This document shows, in pieces, positions 24,752 through 34,275 of a DNA stretch of 64,000 nucleotides. The notes beneath the pieces were generated by a model that saw only the letters and a list, made by a program, of their open reading frames with translations, ran no database searches and had not been told where the DNA came from. The translations under genes were made by a program, and so were the position numbers. Every line of letters starts with the position of its first letter. Positions within the stretch are counted from its first letter, which is position 1. Location of the stretch: assembly GCA_938091745.1 (NCBI GenBank), contig CALLJK010000009.1:1-64000 (forward strand), in the 5' to 3' direction. The DNA is from Candidatus Bipolaricaulota bacterium. Lineage in GTDB: Bacteria > Bipolaricaulota > Bipolaricaulia > RBG-16-55-9 > DRXL01.

Positions 24752-25807
24752 CTAATCGTAGCGCACCCTCGGGTCAATGAAGACGTACAGAATATCGACT
24801 AAGAGATTTGTCAAGACGATCAACGACGTCCCTATCAGAGTAAATCCCAGCACCATCGGCACGTCAAATTGTAGCGTTGCGTCCACCGAGAGCAAGCCCA
24901 AGCCCTTATAATTAAAGACCGTCTCAGTGATCACAACGCCCGAAAGCATCAGCCCGATCACGGTGGGCACGGCGATTGTCGTGACGGGGATGAGCGCGTT
25001 GCGCAGGCCGTGCTTTAAGATCACGATTCTCTCTGTGAGGCCCTTGGCGCGCGCCGTCGTGATATAGTCTTGTCTGAGCGTCTCCAGCATACTTGAGCGC
25101 GTCACCCTCTGAAGCCCGGCCCAACTGAGATACGAGAGCGTCAAGACGGGCAAGACTAAGTGCCGCAGCGCGTCCACAAAGATATCCCAGCGATTATTAA
25201 GAATAGCGTCTATTGTGTTGAGCCCGGTGTAGCGCGTGAACTGAGCCGAATCGTAAACGATGCGCTCAGCCCAGAAGCTCAGTCGTCCCGGCGGGAACCA
25301 CCCGAGTATTCCGTAAAAGAACATTAAAACAAAGATCCCGAAGACGAACGTGGGCAGCGAGTACCCTGTAATAGAGAAGAAGCGCAGAGAGTGATCAAGA
25401 GGCTTATTATGATGGACTGCTGAGAGTACCCCAAGCCAGATAGCTATGAGCACGACAGGGAGCACGGCGTACAGCCCCAGCTCGAACGTCGCCGGCAGGC
25501 GCTCGCGGATCGCTTCGAAGACGGGCTTCTGCGCGACCTTCGACCAGCCGAAGTTCCCTTGAAAGACCTGTTTGATCCAGCGAACGTACTGGCTGATCGC
25601 AGGCTGGTCGAGTCCGTATTTCTCAATGAGCCTTTGAAGCTGTTCTTTCGTGAGTTTTCCACCAAAAGCTTGCTCGGGGTTGACGTTGATAAAGAGTGCC
25701 ACGCGCTGGTACGGCCCTAAGGGCTCTAATAACAAAAACGTCAAGAACGTGATGGCAAACCACAAGAAGGGCAAGAAGAGCAATCGTCTTATGATAAAGC
25801 CGAGCAT
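24752..25807 (-). CDS. Dipeptide/oligopeptide ABC permease (DppB/OppB)
   Basis: A 351-residue permease with the classic start MLGFIIRRLLFLPFLWFAIT, a large periplasmic loop, then helices and the coupling motif TTARAKGLTERIVILKHGLRNAL, ending TNLLVDILYVFIDPRVRYD. It forms the channel with the following DppC. Between it and the upstream binding-protein gene lies a 103-bp palindromic repeat that could lower readthrough from the highly expressed lipoprotein gene. Confidence 0.92.
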   Translation of the reverse strand: MLGFIIRRLLFLPFLWFAITFLTFLLLEPLGPYQRVALFINVNPEQAFGGKLTKEQLQRLIEKYGLDQPAISQYVRWIKQVFQGNFGWSKVAQKPVFEAIRERLPATFELGLYAVLPVVLIAIWLGVLSAVHHNKPLDHSLRFFSITGYSLPTFVFGIFVLMFFYGILGWFPPGRLSFWAERIVYDSAQFTRYTGLNTIDAILNNRWDIFVDALRHLVLPVLTLSYLSWAGLQRVTRSSMLETLRQDYITTARAKGLTERIVILKHGLRNALIPVTTIAVPTVIGLMLSGVVITETVFNYKGLGLLSVDATLQFDVPMVLGFTLIGTSLIVLTNLLVDILYVFIDPRVRYD

Positions 25808-25813
25808 ATCCTA

Positions 25814-25916
25814 GGCCCTCACCCCCCGGCCTTACGTCAGACTTCGTCTGGACTGTTCGCCGTGCCGCCGGAGGCGGCACGATGTACGGTCCAGGCGAAG
25901 CCTGGGGGTGAGGGCC
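25814..25916. repeat. Palindromic repeat element, 103 bp
   Basis: Begins GGCCCTCACCCC (25814-25825) and ends GGGGTGAGGGCC (25905-25916), a perfect terminal inverted repeat shared with the element at 52314. Inside is a strong hairpin, GTGCCGCC/GGCGGCAC around TCCG-like bases, plus AGACTTCGTCTGGAC and CCAGGCGAAGCCTGG sub-palindromes. It fills the gap between dppA and dppB. Confidence 0.75.
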
Positions 25917-25925
25917 TCTCTTTCA

Positions 25926-27962
25926 TTACTCCTTCCAGAGATACCAATAGTACGTGCCGACGTAGGCCATGTTCCAGAAGAACCCCTTGACCCAGCTGCG
26001 CGTGAAGCGCTTAAAGACCCCTTGCTCGATGGGGATGAGCAGCGCATGATCGTAATTGATCTGCTCGATCTGATAGTACAACTCTTTGCGCTTTGCGGGG
26101 TCCAGCTCGCGGCGGGCTTGTAAGATTAACTCATCGAGCTGTTTCTGGAGATTCGGCTCGATGTCCAAGAAGCGCCCGAAGTATCCTGTGCTCCCTAATA
26201 ATGGGTATGCCCAGTTGTGCGGGTCGTGATAGTCTTGGCACCAGCCGCTACTGTCGAACGGGATTTTGTCGTTATTGAAATCTTGGGTGATCTGCGTCCC
26301 TTGAAATTCAAGGGCTTCGAGCTTGAACTTGGGATTGATCCTCTCTAAGTTGGCTTTGAGAATGTCGAGCGCGACGCGGCTGCTGCCGGGGACATGGGGC
26401 ATGAAGAGCTTAAAGCCCTTCTCCCAGACCTGACCGCCCCAGGCACGCTTGAAGTGCTCCGTTGCTTTTTCTAAGTCAAGCGAATAATAAGGCACGTCGG
26501 GATTATAGCCGAAGACTTCTTTGATCATAATCGTCTTGGCTTGGACAGAATCGCCCTCGAGGGCTTCGGTGATATACGTATCCCAATCAAACGCATACGC
26601 AAACCCCTTGCGCACATCTTCGTCGCTGAAGAAGTCGGGGGGAATGCCATCGCCGTCGAGCTTTCCAGAGCCAATATACGGATTGTTCTCAGGGTTCACT
26701 CTTTGATTAGGCATCCAGAAGGACATACACTGATCAGGGAGATCTTTGTACATTGTGACAAGCCCTTGGTCTACAAGCGGGTAGACCTGATCGCGGTTGC
26801 GCGCTAAGATCGTGACTGCGTCGGCGTCGCCGTTCTGGAGCATGAGCAGCCGTGTAGCCCACTCGCGATTAAACTTAATATTGACATTGAGATAGGCGGG
26901 GCGCTCACGCCAGTAGTCTTTGAAGATCTTTAGCGAGATCTCTTCTTCGCGGCGCCAGCGCTCTAAGATATACGGCCCTGTTCCGTTCGTGATATTAAAG
27001 AGCTCGCTCTCTTCGGTTGGGGGATCGTAGAACTTTTTCCAAGTCTCGCAGCTGCCGTCCCAACCCGCTTTCTTGTTGATCTGTTTGATCTCGGCCATGA
27101 CCCACTCTCTGTCTAAGATCGAGCCCCAGAACCCCACGAGAATCTGCAAGAACGGCGCGAACGGCTCCTTCAAGTGAAAAACAGCGTTGCCGTCCTCGAC
27201 CTCGACGGTCGCCTTGACGCGCTTGCAGACTTCTTCTAATCCTTCGGGGCTGACGTCGTCTATAGACTGAATCTGACTGGGGTCTGTGCCGTGCAGCTCG
27301 CTCTCGACTTGTTTAGCTAAATCTAAAATTGAAGAGACGCCGAGCAGCGGCTCTAGTAAGAGCCACTGGGGGCCGCCGGCACGGTCTTGGAGCATCCCGC
27401 GCTCAAAAGAGTATTCGACGTCTTCGGGGGTGAGAATTCCGCTGCCGGGGATGATAGTACCGTTGGCGTCCTTGACTGGGCCGTAGTGAAACTTCACGCC
27501 TTGACGAATGGGAAAGACATACGTGCGCCCCTCATCTCGGATAAGCCCGTTTTCTACGCTAGGCACGGCCGTAGCGAGCCAGGGGACGAACTTATCCGGG
27601 TGTGGGCCATCAAAGAAAATGAGCGTCTCGTAAATATTAAAGAGAATGCTTCCCGAGCCGGTGTCGTACGCGGCTGCGGGGTCAAGTGTGTCTATAAAGT
27701 CCCCAATCCCCACGACGACATACGTGTCAGGGTTTTTCACTTCCGGTCTGGGTGTTGGGGGCACAGTTGTTGGTGGCGATTGAGGCTCTTCGGGCTTAGA
27801 AGTAACTGAAGGGCTTGGCTCTGAAGGTTGTTGTGTCTCTGGAGGTTGAGTAGCAGTCTCTGTTGGTGGAGGTGGAGACGATTTCTGCCCACAGCTAGTC
27901 ATAAGCAACGTGAACGTAGCGAGGACGAGCATCACCCCTAGTATCAGCCATGATCTTTTCAT
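25926..27962 (-). CDS. Peptide-binding lipoprotein (solute-binding family 5)
   Basis: A 678-residue SBP family 5 protein, longer than the usual 530. Lipoprotein signal (about 1-22, LLMTSC lipobox), a Pro/Thr/Glu-rich linker (about 24-70) that would lift the domain off the membrane, then the binding fold (GIGDFIDTLDPAAAYDTGS, ILTPEDVEYSFERGML, TGPYILERWRREE, YDHALLIPIEQG). It captures di- or oligopeptides for the two permeases downstream. I chose the ATG at 27962 because GGGAGGA and a clean signal peptide follow from it. Confidence 0.9.
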   Translation of the reverse strand: MKRSWLILGVMLVLATFTLLMTSCGQKSSPPPPTETATQPPETQQPSEPSPSVTSKPEEPQSPPTTVPPTPRPEVKNPDTYVVVGIGDFIDTLDPAAAYDTGSGSILFNIYETLIFFDGPHPDKFVPWLATAVPSVENGLIRDEGRTYVFPIRQGVKFHYGPVKDANGTIIPGSGILTPEDVEYSFERGMLQDRAGGPQWLLLEPLLGVSSILDLAKQVESELHGTDPSQIQSIDDVSPEGLEEVCKRVKATVEVEDGNAVFHLKEPFAPFLQILVGFWGSILDREWVMAEIKQINKKAGWDGSCETWKKFYDPPTEESELFNITNGTGPYILERWRREEEISLKIFKDYWRERPAYLNVNIKFNREWATRLLMLQNGDADAVTILARNRDQVYPLVDQGLVTMYKDLPDQCMSFWMPNQRVNPENNPYIGSGKLDGDGIPPDFFSDEDVRKGFAYAFDWDTYITEALEGDSVQAKTIMIKEVFGYNPDVPYYSLDLEKATEHFKRAWGGQVWEKGFKLFMPHVPGSSRVALDILKANLERINPKFKLEALEFQGTQITQDFNNDKIPFDSSGWCQDYHDPHNWAYPLLGSTGYFGRFLDIEPNLQKQLDELILQARRELDPAKRKELYYQIEQINYDHALLIPIEQGVFKRFTRSWVKGFFWNMAYVGTYYWYLWKE

Positions 27963-28012
27963 AGAGTTCCTCCCTAGCCGATATTGTACTGCATAGAATG
28001 AGCTCTCGCACT

Positions 28013-28987
28013 TCACTGTATTGGCTCAGCAAGCTGCGCCGCCGCCCCGATGACGGCTTGAGCAATGCGCCGCGCATACGAGAGATTAAGCATTCCCAGC
28101 ACGTCGCAGAGCGTATGATAGCACGGGTTGAAATCTTCTGTCTCGCCGAATTCTGTGTCTTCAATGATCATCAGAGCTGGATAGCCGCGGCGCCAGAAAG
28201 ACTCGTGATCTCCTCCCCTCCTGGGATCGTTGAGCACCTCAGGGGCTAGAACTATACTGTAAGTCTCGATTGTCCTGACGATGAGATCAGCAAGCCCCTC
28301 CGACTCCCCAGGCCTGACCCACATCTCAAAGAGCCCGTTGTCGTCACCATCGTAACCGATCATGTCCATATTGAAGACGCCGAGAACCTGAGCGCCTGCA
28401 CTTGCAAGCTTTCTCGCATAGGCCGAGCTTCCTACCATCCATTGCTCTTCCCCGGTGAAGAGCACAAACCGAATCGTGTGTTTGAATTTATACTGACTTA
28501 AGATTCTCGCAGCTTCTAAGACAGCAGCACTGCCGCTGGCGTCGTCGTCAGCACCAGGAGCGGGACTTGCTTTGCTCACCCCTGTTGCGTAGCTGTCTAA
28601 GTGGGCTACGAGCAGAACGATCTGAGAGCTCTCAGTCCCGGGCAATTCAGCTTGGATATTGTGTGATAACCCAGGCCGACAGCTCAGCGAATAGGGGTCA
28701 AGCTGCGTCTTTAAGCTTAAATTCTCAAAATATTGTCGCGCATAGTCCAGTGCTCGATCAATAGCTGTGCCATCGCAAGACCACCGCGAGCCCTGCTCGT
28801 TGCAGTACTCTCCGCCCTCGCGAGACTGAAGCTGACAGATGTGTTCTCGCAGATGGTGCTCTTGCACCTGCCCAATGATATCGGCGATAACATCGCCTGA
28901 GGACACTGTCGAGACAGCTCTGAACGCCCACGACGGGAGACTACCAACCACCAACACAACAGCCACAACGGCAATGAGCCGTTTCAT
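28013..28987 (-). CDS. Secreted M28-family aminopeptidase
   Basis: A 324-residue zinc exopeptidase with a signal peptide (MKRLIAVVAVVLVVGSLPSWA). The two-zinc site is visible: AHLDSYATG (His, Asp), GADDDASGSAAVLE, FTGEEQWMVGS (Glu pair), NMDMIGYDGDD and a final H in CYHTLCDV. It would release N-terminal residues from peptides outside the cytoplasm. It lies 50 nt upstream of the peptide-binding lipoprotein on the same strand, so extracellular peptide hydrolysis and uptake seem linked. GAAGGAGC precedes the start. Confidence 0.88.
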   Translation of the reverse strand: MKRLIAVVAVVLVVGSLPSWAFRAVSTVSSGDVIADIIGQVQEHHLREHICQLQSREGGEYCNEQGSRWSCDGTAIDRALDYARQYFENLSLKTQLDPYSLSCRPGLSHNIQAELPGTESSQIVLLVAHLDSYATGVSKASPAPGADDDASGSAAVLEAARILSQYKFKHTIRFVLFTGEEQWMVGSSAYARKLASAGAQVLGVFNMDMIGYDGDDNGLFEMWVRPGESEGLADLIVRTIETYSIVLAPEVLNDPRRGGDHESFWRRGYPALMIIEDTEFGETEDFNPCYHTLCDVLGMLNLSYARRIAQAVIGAAAQLAEPIQ

Positions 28988-29018
28988 AGATAGAGCTCCT
29001 TCAGATTTAGATGGGCCA

Positions 29019-29048
29019 ATTTTAAATGAAAGTCTTCTCATTTTTCAA
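29019..29048 (-). promoter_or_regulatory. Promoter of the M28 peptidase gene
   Basis: Minus-strand TTGAAA (29043-29048), 18 nt, TAAAAT (29019-29024). Confidence 0.55.
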
Positions 29049-29065
29049 AACGCTCCGTCTTCGTT

Positions 29066-29071
29066 TATACT
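29066..29071 (+). promoter_or_regulatory. -10 element of the PEGA-protein gene
   Basis: TATACT, 16 nt before the ATG at 29088, with AAGGG in between. Divergent from the M28 promoter; its -35 would overlap the other promoter's -35. Confidence 0.45.
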
Positions 29072-29087
29072 ATCAAGGGTGATATCT

Positions 29088-30620
29088 ATGCGCCGACTTA
29101 TAGGGTTCATAGCGATAGCGCTTCTGAGCTTCGCGGGGGTGGCCCAGCAGGCAGAGCAGCCGATCCCTGAGGGGATCATCGTCCAGCCCGTTCAGACCCC
29201 GTTAGCAATCCAGCTCGGATTGGATAAAGCCCTTTATGCTCCCGGCGAGAAACTTCGCTTGAGTATTGCGCTTAATCAGGACGCGTACGTTTATATCTAT
29301 AACATCACGCCAGACCGCCGCGTCAATTTGCTCTTTCCCAATGCGTATCAGCCCGTGAATTTTTTACAAGCCGGCGTGCATACAATCCCTAATCAGCGCT
29401 ATAGCCTCGTGATCTCGCCGCCCATGGGCTTTGAATGCATCCAAGTCTTGGCACTCGCTGCGCCCTTGCCCTTGGAACAGCTCATCCCCGAAGGAAAGTT
29501 CTCTCCGCAAAACCCGTTTCCCGTGCTCAGCCAAAAGCCCCAAGAGTTCAAGACCTTTATGCAAAACTTGGTCGTCGGTGCAGTGAGCACCACGGGCTGG
29601 GCTGCAGCCTGGACGTGCTTTTATGTTGCTGTGCCTCAAGCGCGCTTGAGGGTCATCTCGAATCCCTCGGGTGCGCTCGTCTCCGTGAACGGTATTGTCA
29701 TGGGCCAGACCCCGCTCGAGCTTCCACTTGCCCCCGGACGCTATCGCGTGGCGCTCTCGCGCTTCGGCTACGACGAATGGTCTCAGGCCGTCGAGCTGAA
29801 ACAGGGCTCTGAAATTACTCTTGAAGCTCAATTGACACCGAGCCCGCTTTTCAGACCCTTAGGGCGCACGGCGCGGCTGCGCATCGTCTCTGACCCTGAT
29901 GACGCTGACGTCTTCATCAATAACGCCTATGCAGGCAGAACCCCACTGAGTTTAGAAATTGCTCCAGGGCGCTATCGCGTCGTTGTCACCAAAGCCAATT
30001 ACGAGAGCTGGGCTCAGACGCTTGAACTTAAGGGTGATTCAGATATCACCCTCGAAGCAGTACTGAAGCCCTTGGGGGTGCAGACCCCTCCTCCGATATC
30101 GCCGCCGGTGCCACCAAGTCGGCCAGCACTCTCTACCCCGACCGTGCTGGTAAGCTTCAACGCTGGTTTGAACGCTGCGCAGATCCCCAGCGTGGGGTTT
30201 GAGTTCGGATTTTTGATCTCGCAGCGAGCCAGCGTTGTGGGCCTGGGATTTTCATTCTCGATGACGGGCGAAGATGTCCCGGAGTACGAAGATATTGGGG
30301 GCCCCAGAGATCTTGGCCCAACGATGACATATCGGGAGGGCCCGGAGACAGAGTTCTACGGAAAACTCTCGCTTGGGGTGCTTGGTGCGCTGAGCGTCGA
30401 TCTCTTAGGCGGGCTTGCTATTCAGAAAGAAGCGCATATTGCGCTGCCCCTAGGGCCCGCGCGCGCCCTCGACGTGATCGTCAAGCCCAATGGCTACCAG
30501 ACCGAGAGATACTATCTAACGTGGCTGATCGGGCTTAGCTTGCGTTCACAGAATATCGTGCTCAGTGCGGGAATGCACAATCGCCGCGGCTGGGTGATCG
30601 GCGTGGGGGTTGTCTTCTGA
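29088..30620 (+). CDS. Surface protein with DUF4384 and two PEGA domains
   Basis: A 510-residue exported protein: signal peptide (about 1-19), a DUF4384-like domain (about 45-140: DKALYAPGEKLRLSIALNQD, AYVYIYNITPDRRVNLLFPN), two PEGA repeats (about 185-250 and 265-330, each with PLxLPLAPGRYRV-like loops), a proline-rich hinge (PPPISPPVPPSRP) and a C-terminal domain of alternating strands (about 350-510) that looks like a small outer-membrane barrel. PEGA domains are surface beta-sandwiches. No enzyme motif. It overlaps the next gene by one base. Confidence 0.72.
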   Translation: MRRLIGFIAIALLSFAGVAQQAEQPIPEGIIVQPVQTPLAIQLGLDKALYAPGEKLRLSIALNQDAYVYIYNITPDRRVNLLFPNAYQPVNFLQAGVHTIPNQRYSLVISPPMGFECIQVLALAAPLPLEQLIPEGKFSPQNPFPVLSQKPQEFKTFMQNLVVGAVSTTGWAAAWTCFYVAVPQARLRVISNPSGALVSVNGIVMGQTPLELPLAPGRYRVALSRFGYDEWSQAVELKQGSEITLEAQLTPSPLFRPLGRTARLRIVSDPDDADVFINNAYAGRTPLSLEIAPGRYRVVVTKANYESWAQTLELKGDSDITLEAVLKPLGVQTPPPISPPVPPSRPALSTPTVLVSFNAGLNAAQIPSVGFEFGFLISQRASVVGLGFSFSMTGEDVPEYEDIGGPRDLGPTMTYREGPETEFYGKLSLGVLGALSVDLLGGLAIQKEAHIALPLGPARALDVIVKPNGYQTERYYLTWLIGLSLRSQNIVLSAGMHNRRGWVIGVGVVF

Positions 30621-31570
30621 TGAAGAGAAAGCCTCAGAACATTTATGCGTTCTTGGGGGACGCTTATTTGCGCGAGCGTGCTGCTAAGAAGCTGATCGCG
30701 CAACTGCAGCAGAATCAAAAACGTGCTCTGATTCCCCTGGAGGGGCGCGAGCTGACGAGCTCTCACATAGTAGAGCACTTCAGCGGGATATCGCTCTTCG
30801 ATGACGCGAAGATTCTCTATGTCCGCCGCGCCGATGAGCTCCCTGAGCCAGAAGAGCTTGCCGAACGCATTGCAAGGGGGATCTCTGCAAACATCGTGCT
30901 TATCTTAGACGCTGATAAGCTCGATAAACGCTCGAAACTCTATAAAGCCCTAGAGCAATACGGCTCTGTCGAAGAGTTTCCTACTCCTGACCGGCGCAGC
31001 TTGCCCACGTTGGCCCGGGAGCTCCTGGCTGAGCACAACGTCAAGCTGACCTCGTCAGCCTTAAAATATCTCTTGGCAACAGTAGAGCCGGAACCGGCAC
31101 GCATCGCCAAAGAGATCGAGAAGCTCGCATGCTATAGCACAGAGAAAGAGCTTGACGTCGCGGAGCTGCGCGAATTGCTCTTTAGCGATCAGAGCGAGAG
31201 CGTCTTGAAATTCTTAGATCTTATAGGTGAGCGCAACCCGCAGAGCCTCAAATATCTACGAGAGCTTCTGCGGGGCGGGGAGGACCCCAATAAGATCTTC
31301 TTCATGCTGGCGATGCAGATCCGCGGGCTGCTAGCCGTAAAGTCTTTAGCCGCTCAGAAGAAATCGAGCGAAGAGATCGCTAAAGAACTGGGAAAGCTGC
31401 CATGGATTGTAGCCAAGCACAAAGCGATGGCACAGCACTTCTCTGAACAAGAGCTTATAGAGTTTCTGCACAGACTCCATGAAGAAGATGTCAACATCAA
31501 GACAGGGGAACGCGCTCCTGAGGAGGCACTCTTTGATCTCACGCTAGAGCTAGCTCAGCCCTTGACTTGA
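30620..31570 (+). CDS. holA: DNA polymerase III delta subunit (HolA-like)
   Basis: A 316-residue clamp-loader subunit that opens the beta sliding clamp. Features are the N-terminal NIYAFLGDAYLRERAAKKLI (degenerate nucleotide fold start), FSGISLFDDAKILYVRRAD, the linker LTSSALKYLLATVEPEPARIAKEIEKL and the C-terminal helical collar (NIKTGERAPEEALFDLTLEL). Length and order match bacterial delta. Its start overlaps the stop of the PEGA-protein gene (TGATG), an odd pairing of surface and replication genes. Its 3' end overlaps secF by 16 nt on the opposite strand. Confidence 0.85.
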   Translation: MKRKPQNIYAFLGDAYLRERAAKKLIAQLQQNQKRALIPLEGRELTSSHIVEHFSGISLFDDAKILYVRRADELPEPEELAERIARGISANIVLILDADKLDKRSKLYKALEQYGSVEEFPTPDRRSLPTLARELLAEHNVKLTSSALKYLLATVEPEPARIAKEIEKLACYSTEKELDVAELRELLFSDQSESVLKFLDLIGERNPQSLKYLRELLRGGEDPNKIFFMLAMQIRGLLAVKSLAAQKKSSEEIAKELGKLPWIVAKHKAMAQHFSEQELIEFLHRLHEEDVNIKTGERAPEEALFDLTLELAQPLT

Positions 31571-32526
31571 GCAGTTAACCCGCGCCGCCGCCATATTAAC
31601 AGAATCGGGCTGGCAATGAAGATCGACGAATAAGTGCCGACAATTACCCCGATAATCAGCACTAATGCGAAGTCGCGCAGTACCGGCCCACCTAAGATAT
31701 ACAGCACTAAGGCGGCCAGCAGCGTCGTCAACGACGTCAAGATCGTGCGGCTTAAGACTTGGTTGAGCGCGCCGTTAATAATTTTTATGAGCGGATCACG
31801 CTGATGCTTTCTTAAGTTCTCACGAATTCGGTCGAAGACGACGACCGTGTCTGTCAGCGAATATCCAGCGATGGTCAGGAGCGCCGTGACGATGAGCAGC
31901 GTGAATTCCATCCCTAAAGCCCACGACAGCCCCAAGACCGAAAAGACGTCGTGGAACGTCGCGATGGCTGCAGCAACACCGAACTTAAAATCAAACCGAA
32001 ATGCGATATAGACCAAGAAGCCGAGCGTCGAGAACACCACGGCCCAGATAGCTTTGTCGCGCAGCTCCCTCCCGATAGTTGGGCCGATGAACTCCGTGCT
32101 GACGACCACGGGCCGGCTGTCGGCAAAGGACTTTTCGAAGAGGGCTTGAATACGAGCAGAGACTTGCTCGCCCTCCTCGCTGAGCTTGGTGCGGATGGCT
32201 AGCTGATTGGTGCCCTTGATATCTTGAATTTGAGCATCGCTGAAGCCGTTCTGCGCCAAGAGCGTGCGGGCTTGATCGATAGGCACAGGTTGCTCGAAAT
32301 CGAGCGTGATCGCTGTGCCCCCGGTAAACTCCAGCCCCATCTTGGCATTCCCTGTCCAGATCTGGACAAACGCGAAGATCCCCAGGAGCACGAGCACCGT
32401 CGAGAGTCCGAACGCTATGTAGCGCTTGCCCATAAAGTCAATATGGGTCTCCTGGGGCAGTACGGAGAAGAACCGCACAGTAGGCTGTGTCAGCGATGCA
32501 GAAACGCTCTTGGCGTTGTTCTTCAT
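31555..32526 (-). CDS. secF: Protein translocase subunit SecF
   Basis: A 323-residue membrane protein, partner of SecD in proton-driven completion of Sec export. Six helices; the first periplasmic domain holds GLEFTGGTAITLDF, and the conserved TM4-5 region reads YSLTDTVVVFDRIRENLRKH. AGGAGAG precedes the start, 12 nt after secD. Last gene of yajC-secD-secF. Confidence 0.95.
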   Translation of the reverse strand: MKNNAKSVSASLTQPTVRFFSVLPQETHIDFMGKRYIAFGLSTVLVLLGIFAFVQIWTGNAKMGLEFTGGTAITLDFEQPVPIDQARTLLAQNGFSDAQIQDIKGTNQLAIRTKLSEEGEQVSARIQALFEKSFADSRPVVVSTEFIGPTIGRELRDKAIWAVVFSTLGFLVYIAFRFDFKFGVAAAIATFHDVFSVLGLSWALGMEFTLLIVTALLTIAGYSLTDTVVVFDRIRENLRKHQRDPLIKIINGALNQVLSRTILTSLTTLLAALVLYILGGPVLRDFALVLIIGVIVGTYSSIFIASPILLIWRRRGLTAQVKG

Positions 32527-32538
32527 AGAAGATCTCTC

Positions 32539-33933
32539 CTAGATGCTGAGTCGTTCGACCTTGCGCAGCTTCACGAACTCGAAGACCAAGCGGGTCCCAA
32601 TGAGCACAGTAAAGAGATTGATGATGATGCCCAAACTGAGAGTCGTAGCAAAGCCGCGGATTGGGCCGGTCCCGAAGATAAAGAGAAAGAGTGCTGTAAT
32701 GAGCGTTGTGACGTGCGAGTCCCAGATGGTCGCTAACGCCCGATGATACCCCGCGTCGATAGCTGCGCGGGCGACTTTACCCAAGCGTAGCTCCTCGCGC
32801 ATACGCTCGAATATCAAGACGTTTGAGTCTACACCAACGCCGATTAACAGAATCAACCCGGCGATACCCGGGAGTGTCAGCGTCGCTTTCAAGCCCGCTA
32901 ACGCCCCAATCACTACGAGCAGATTGAGCAGTTGCGTGAAGACCGCGATGAAACCGCTGAGACGATAATAGAGCACCATGAAGACCAACACGACGATCCC
33001 CGCGATCCAGCTCGCTGTGATGCCCTTCTCGATAGAATCGCGTCCCAGCGACGGCCCCACAATGCTCTCTTGGATAATCTTCAGTTCCGTAGGCAGAGCG
33101 CCGGCGCTTAGGATCGCGGCGAGCAAGCGTGCTTCATCTGCTGTAAAGTTTCCCGTGATCACGGACTGATCGACCTTGGGTTGGCGGCGTGCTGTCTCAT
33201 AGAGACTCTTGGCGATAGTCGGGGCGCTGTAGACGACGCGATCAAGCACGGCAGCAATGCGATCCGATTCGGGCTTGAGCTGCAAGATGACGTCACGCCA
33301 TTGATGAGCGCCGGCATCGTTGAACGTGAGCCCAATATAAATGGGGGTGAGTCCGCTTCCTGGTTGGGGGTTGAAGCGCACTTCAGCTTTGTTGAGCACT
33401 GCCCCGGTCATCAACGGTTCTTTCTTGACCACATACGCTTGGCACTTTTCTCTGAGCTCGGGCTTAGCGCACTCATAGCCCATCAAAACTTCTTCGTCGA
33501 TCTCTTCGGTGAAGGTCTCTCCCGGAGGGCCTTCCTTGACGACCTTGCGGAACTCCAAGAGCGCTGTGCTGCCTACAAGCTGACGTGCTTGCTCTGGATC
33601 GGTCGTACCGGGTAGTTGTACGACGATTCGGGTATCTCCAGCTTGCGTGATGATGGGCTCGGTCACACCGAGCGCGTTGACGCGCGTCTCTAACACGCTA
33701 ATGGACCGATCCATGATCTTCTGGCGGTCGTCGAGTGAAGTCCCTTCGGGAATTTGCGCTTCCAGTGTCAGGGTGACGCCACCGCACAGATCCAACCCAA
33801 GACGAATCTCTCTGATCGTGCATGGGCGCTCCTGCGGGGGCTGCCACGGCGCAAATATTAATAATAGAGACGCAATAATAGCAACGGTGATGAGCGCGAA
33901 CCGTCCCCAGTTCATCAGCACTTCAGGTCTCAT
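32539..33933 (-). CDS. secD: Protein translocase subunit SecD
   Basis: A 464-residue protein with LGLDLCGGVTLTLEAQ (the usual RGG reads CGG here), the large periplasmic P1 domain (about 40-270) and the six-helix RND-like domain with GIAGLILLIGVGVDSNVLIFERMREE. Works with SecF and YajC to pull proteins across the inner membrane. AAGGAGA precedes the start; the start overlaps the yajC stop by 4 nt. Confidence 0.95.
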   Translation of the reverse strand: MRPEVLMNWGRFALITVAIIASLLLIFAPWQPPQERPCTIREIRLGLDLCGGVTLTLEAQIPEGTSLDDRQKIMDRSISVLETRVNALGVTEPIITQAGDTRIVVQLPGTTDPEQARQLVGSTALLEFRKVVKEGPPGETFTEEIDEEVLMGYECAKPELREKCQAYVVKKEPLMTGAVLNKAEVRFNPQPGSGLTPIYIGLTFNDAGAHQWRDVILQLKPESDRIAAVLDRVVYSAPTIAKSLYETARRQPKVDQSVITGNFTADEARLLAAILSAGALPTELKIIQESIVGPSLGRDSIEKGITASWIAGIVVLVFMVLYYRLSGFIAVFTQLLNLLVVIGALAGLKATLTLPGIAGLILLIGVGVDSNVLIFERMREELRLGKVARAAIDAGYHRALATIWDSHVTTLITALFLFIFGTGPIRGFATTLSLGIIINLFTVLIGTRLVFEFVKLRKVERLSI

Positions 33934-34259
33934 GCGGATTTCTCCTTCTGCGTGATGCTCTCTTTGAGCACGCGCACAGTTGTTCCCTCATCGTTGACTT
34001 GGAGAGTGACGTAGTCTTTTTCGATCTTGACGATCTTGCCATAGATCCCTCCGATGGTAACGACCTCATCCCCCCGGCGCAGGCTCTCAAGCAGAGCTTG
34101 GTGCTCTTGCTGGCGCTTGCGTTGCGGACGCACCAAAAAGAAATAGAAAAAGACCATCATGAGCGCCAGCATGATGATCAGGGTGATCCAGCTCTCGCCG
34201 GCGGAAGGCTGCGGCTGCGCTTGGGCCCACACAATACTCATAATAGATAACAAATCCAT
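33930..34259 (-). CDS. yajC: Sec translocase accessory subunit YajC
   Basis: A 109-residue protein with one N-terminal helix (WITLIIMLALMMVFFYFFLV), then RPQRKRQQEHQALLESLRRGDEVVTIGG and GKIVKIEKDYVTLQV, the conserved cytoplasmic YajC domain. I chose the ATG at 34259; an in-frame ATG at 34277 lies inside the -10 element. It heads the yajC-secD-secF operon. Confidence 0.93.
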   Translation of the reverse strand: MDLLSIMSIVWAQAQPQPSAGESWITLIIMLALMMVFFYFFLVRPQRKRQQEHQALLESLRRGDEVVTIGGIYGKIVKIEKDYVTLQVNDEGTTVRVLKESITQKEKSA

Positions 34260-34275
34260 GGCTTGGATTTCCGTC

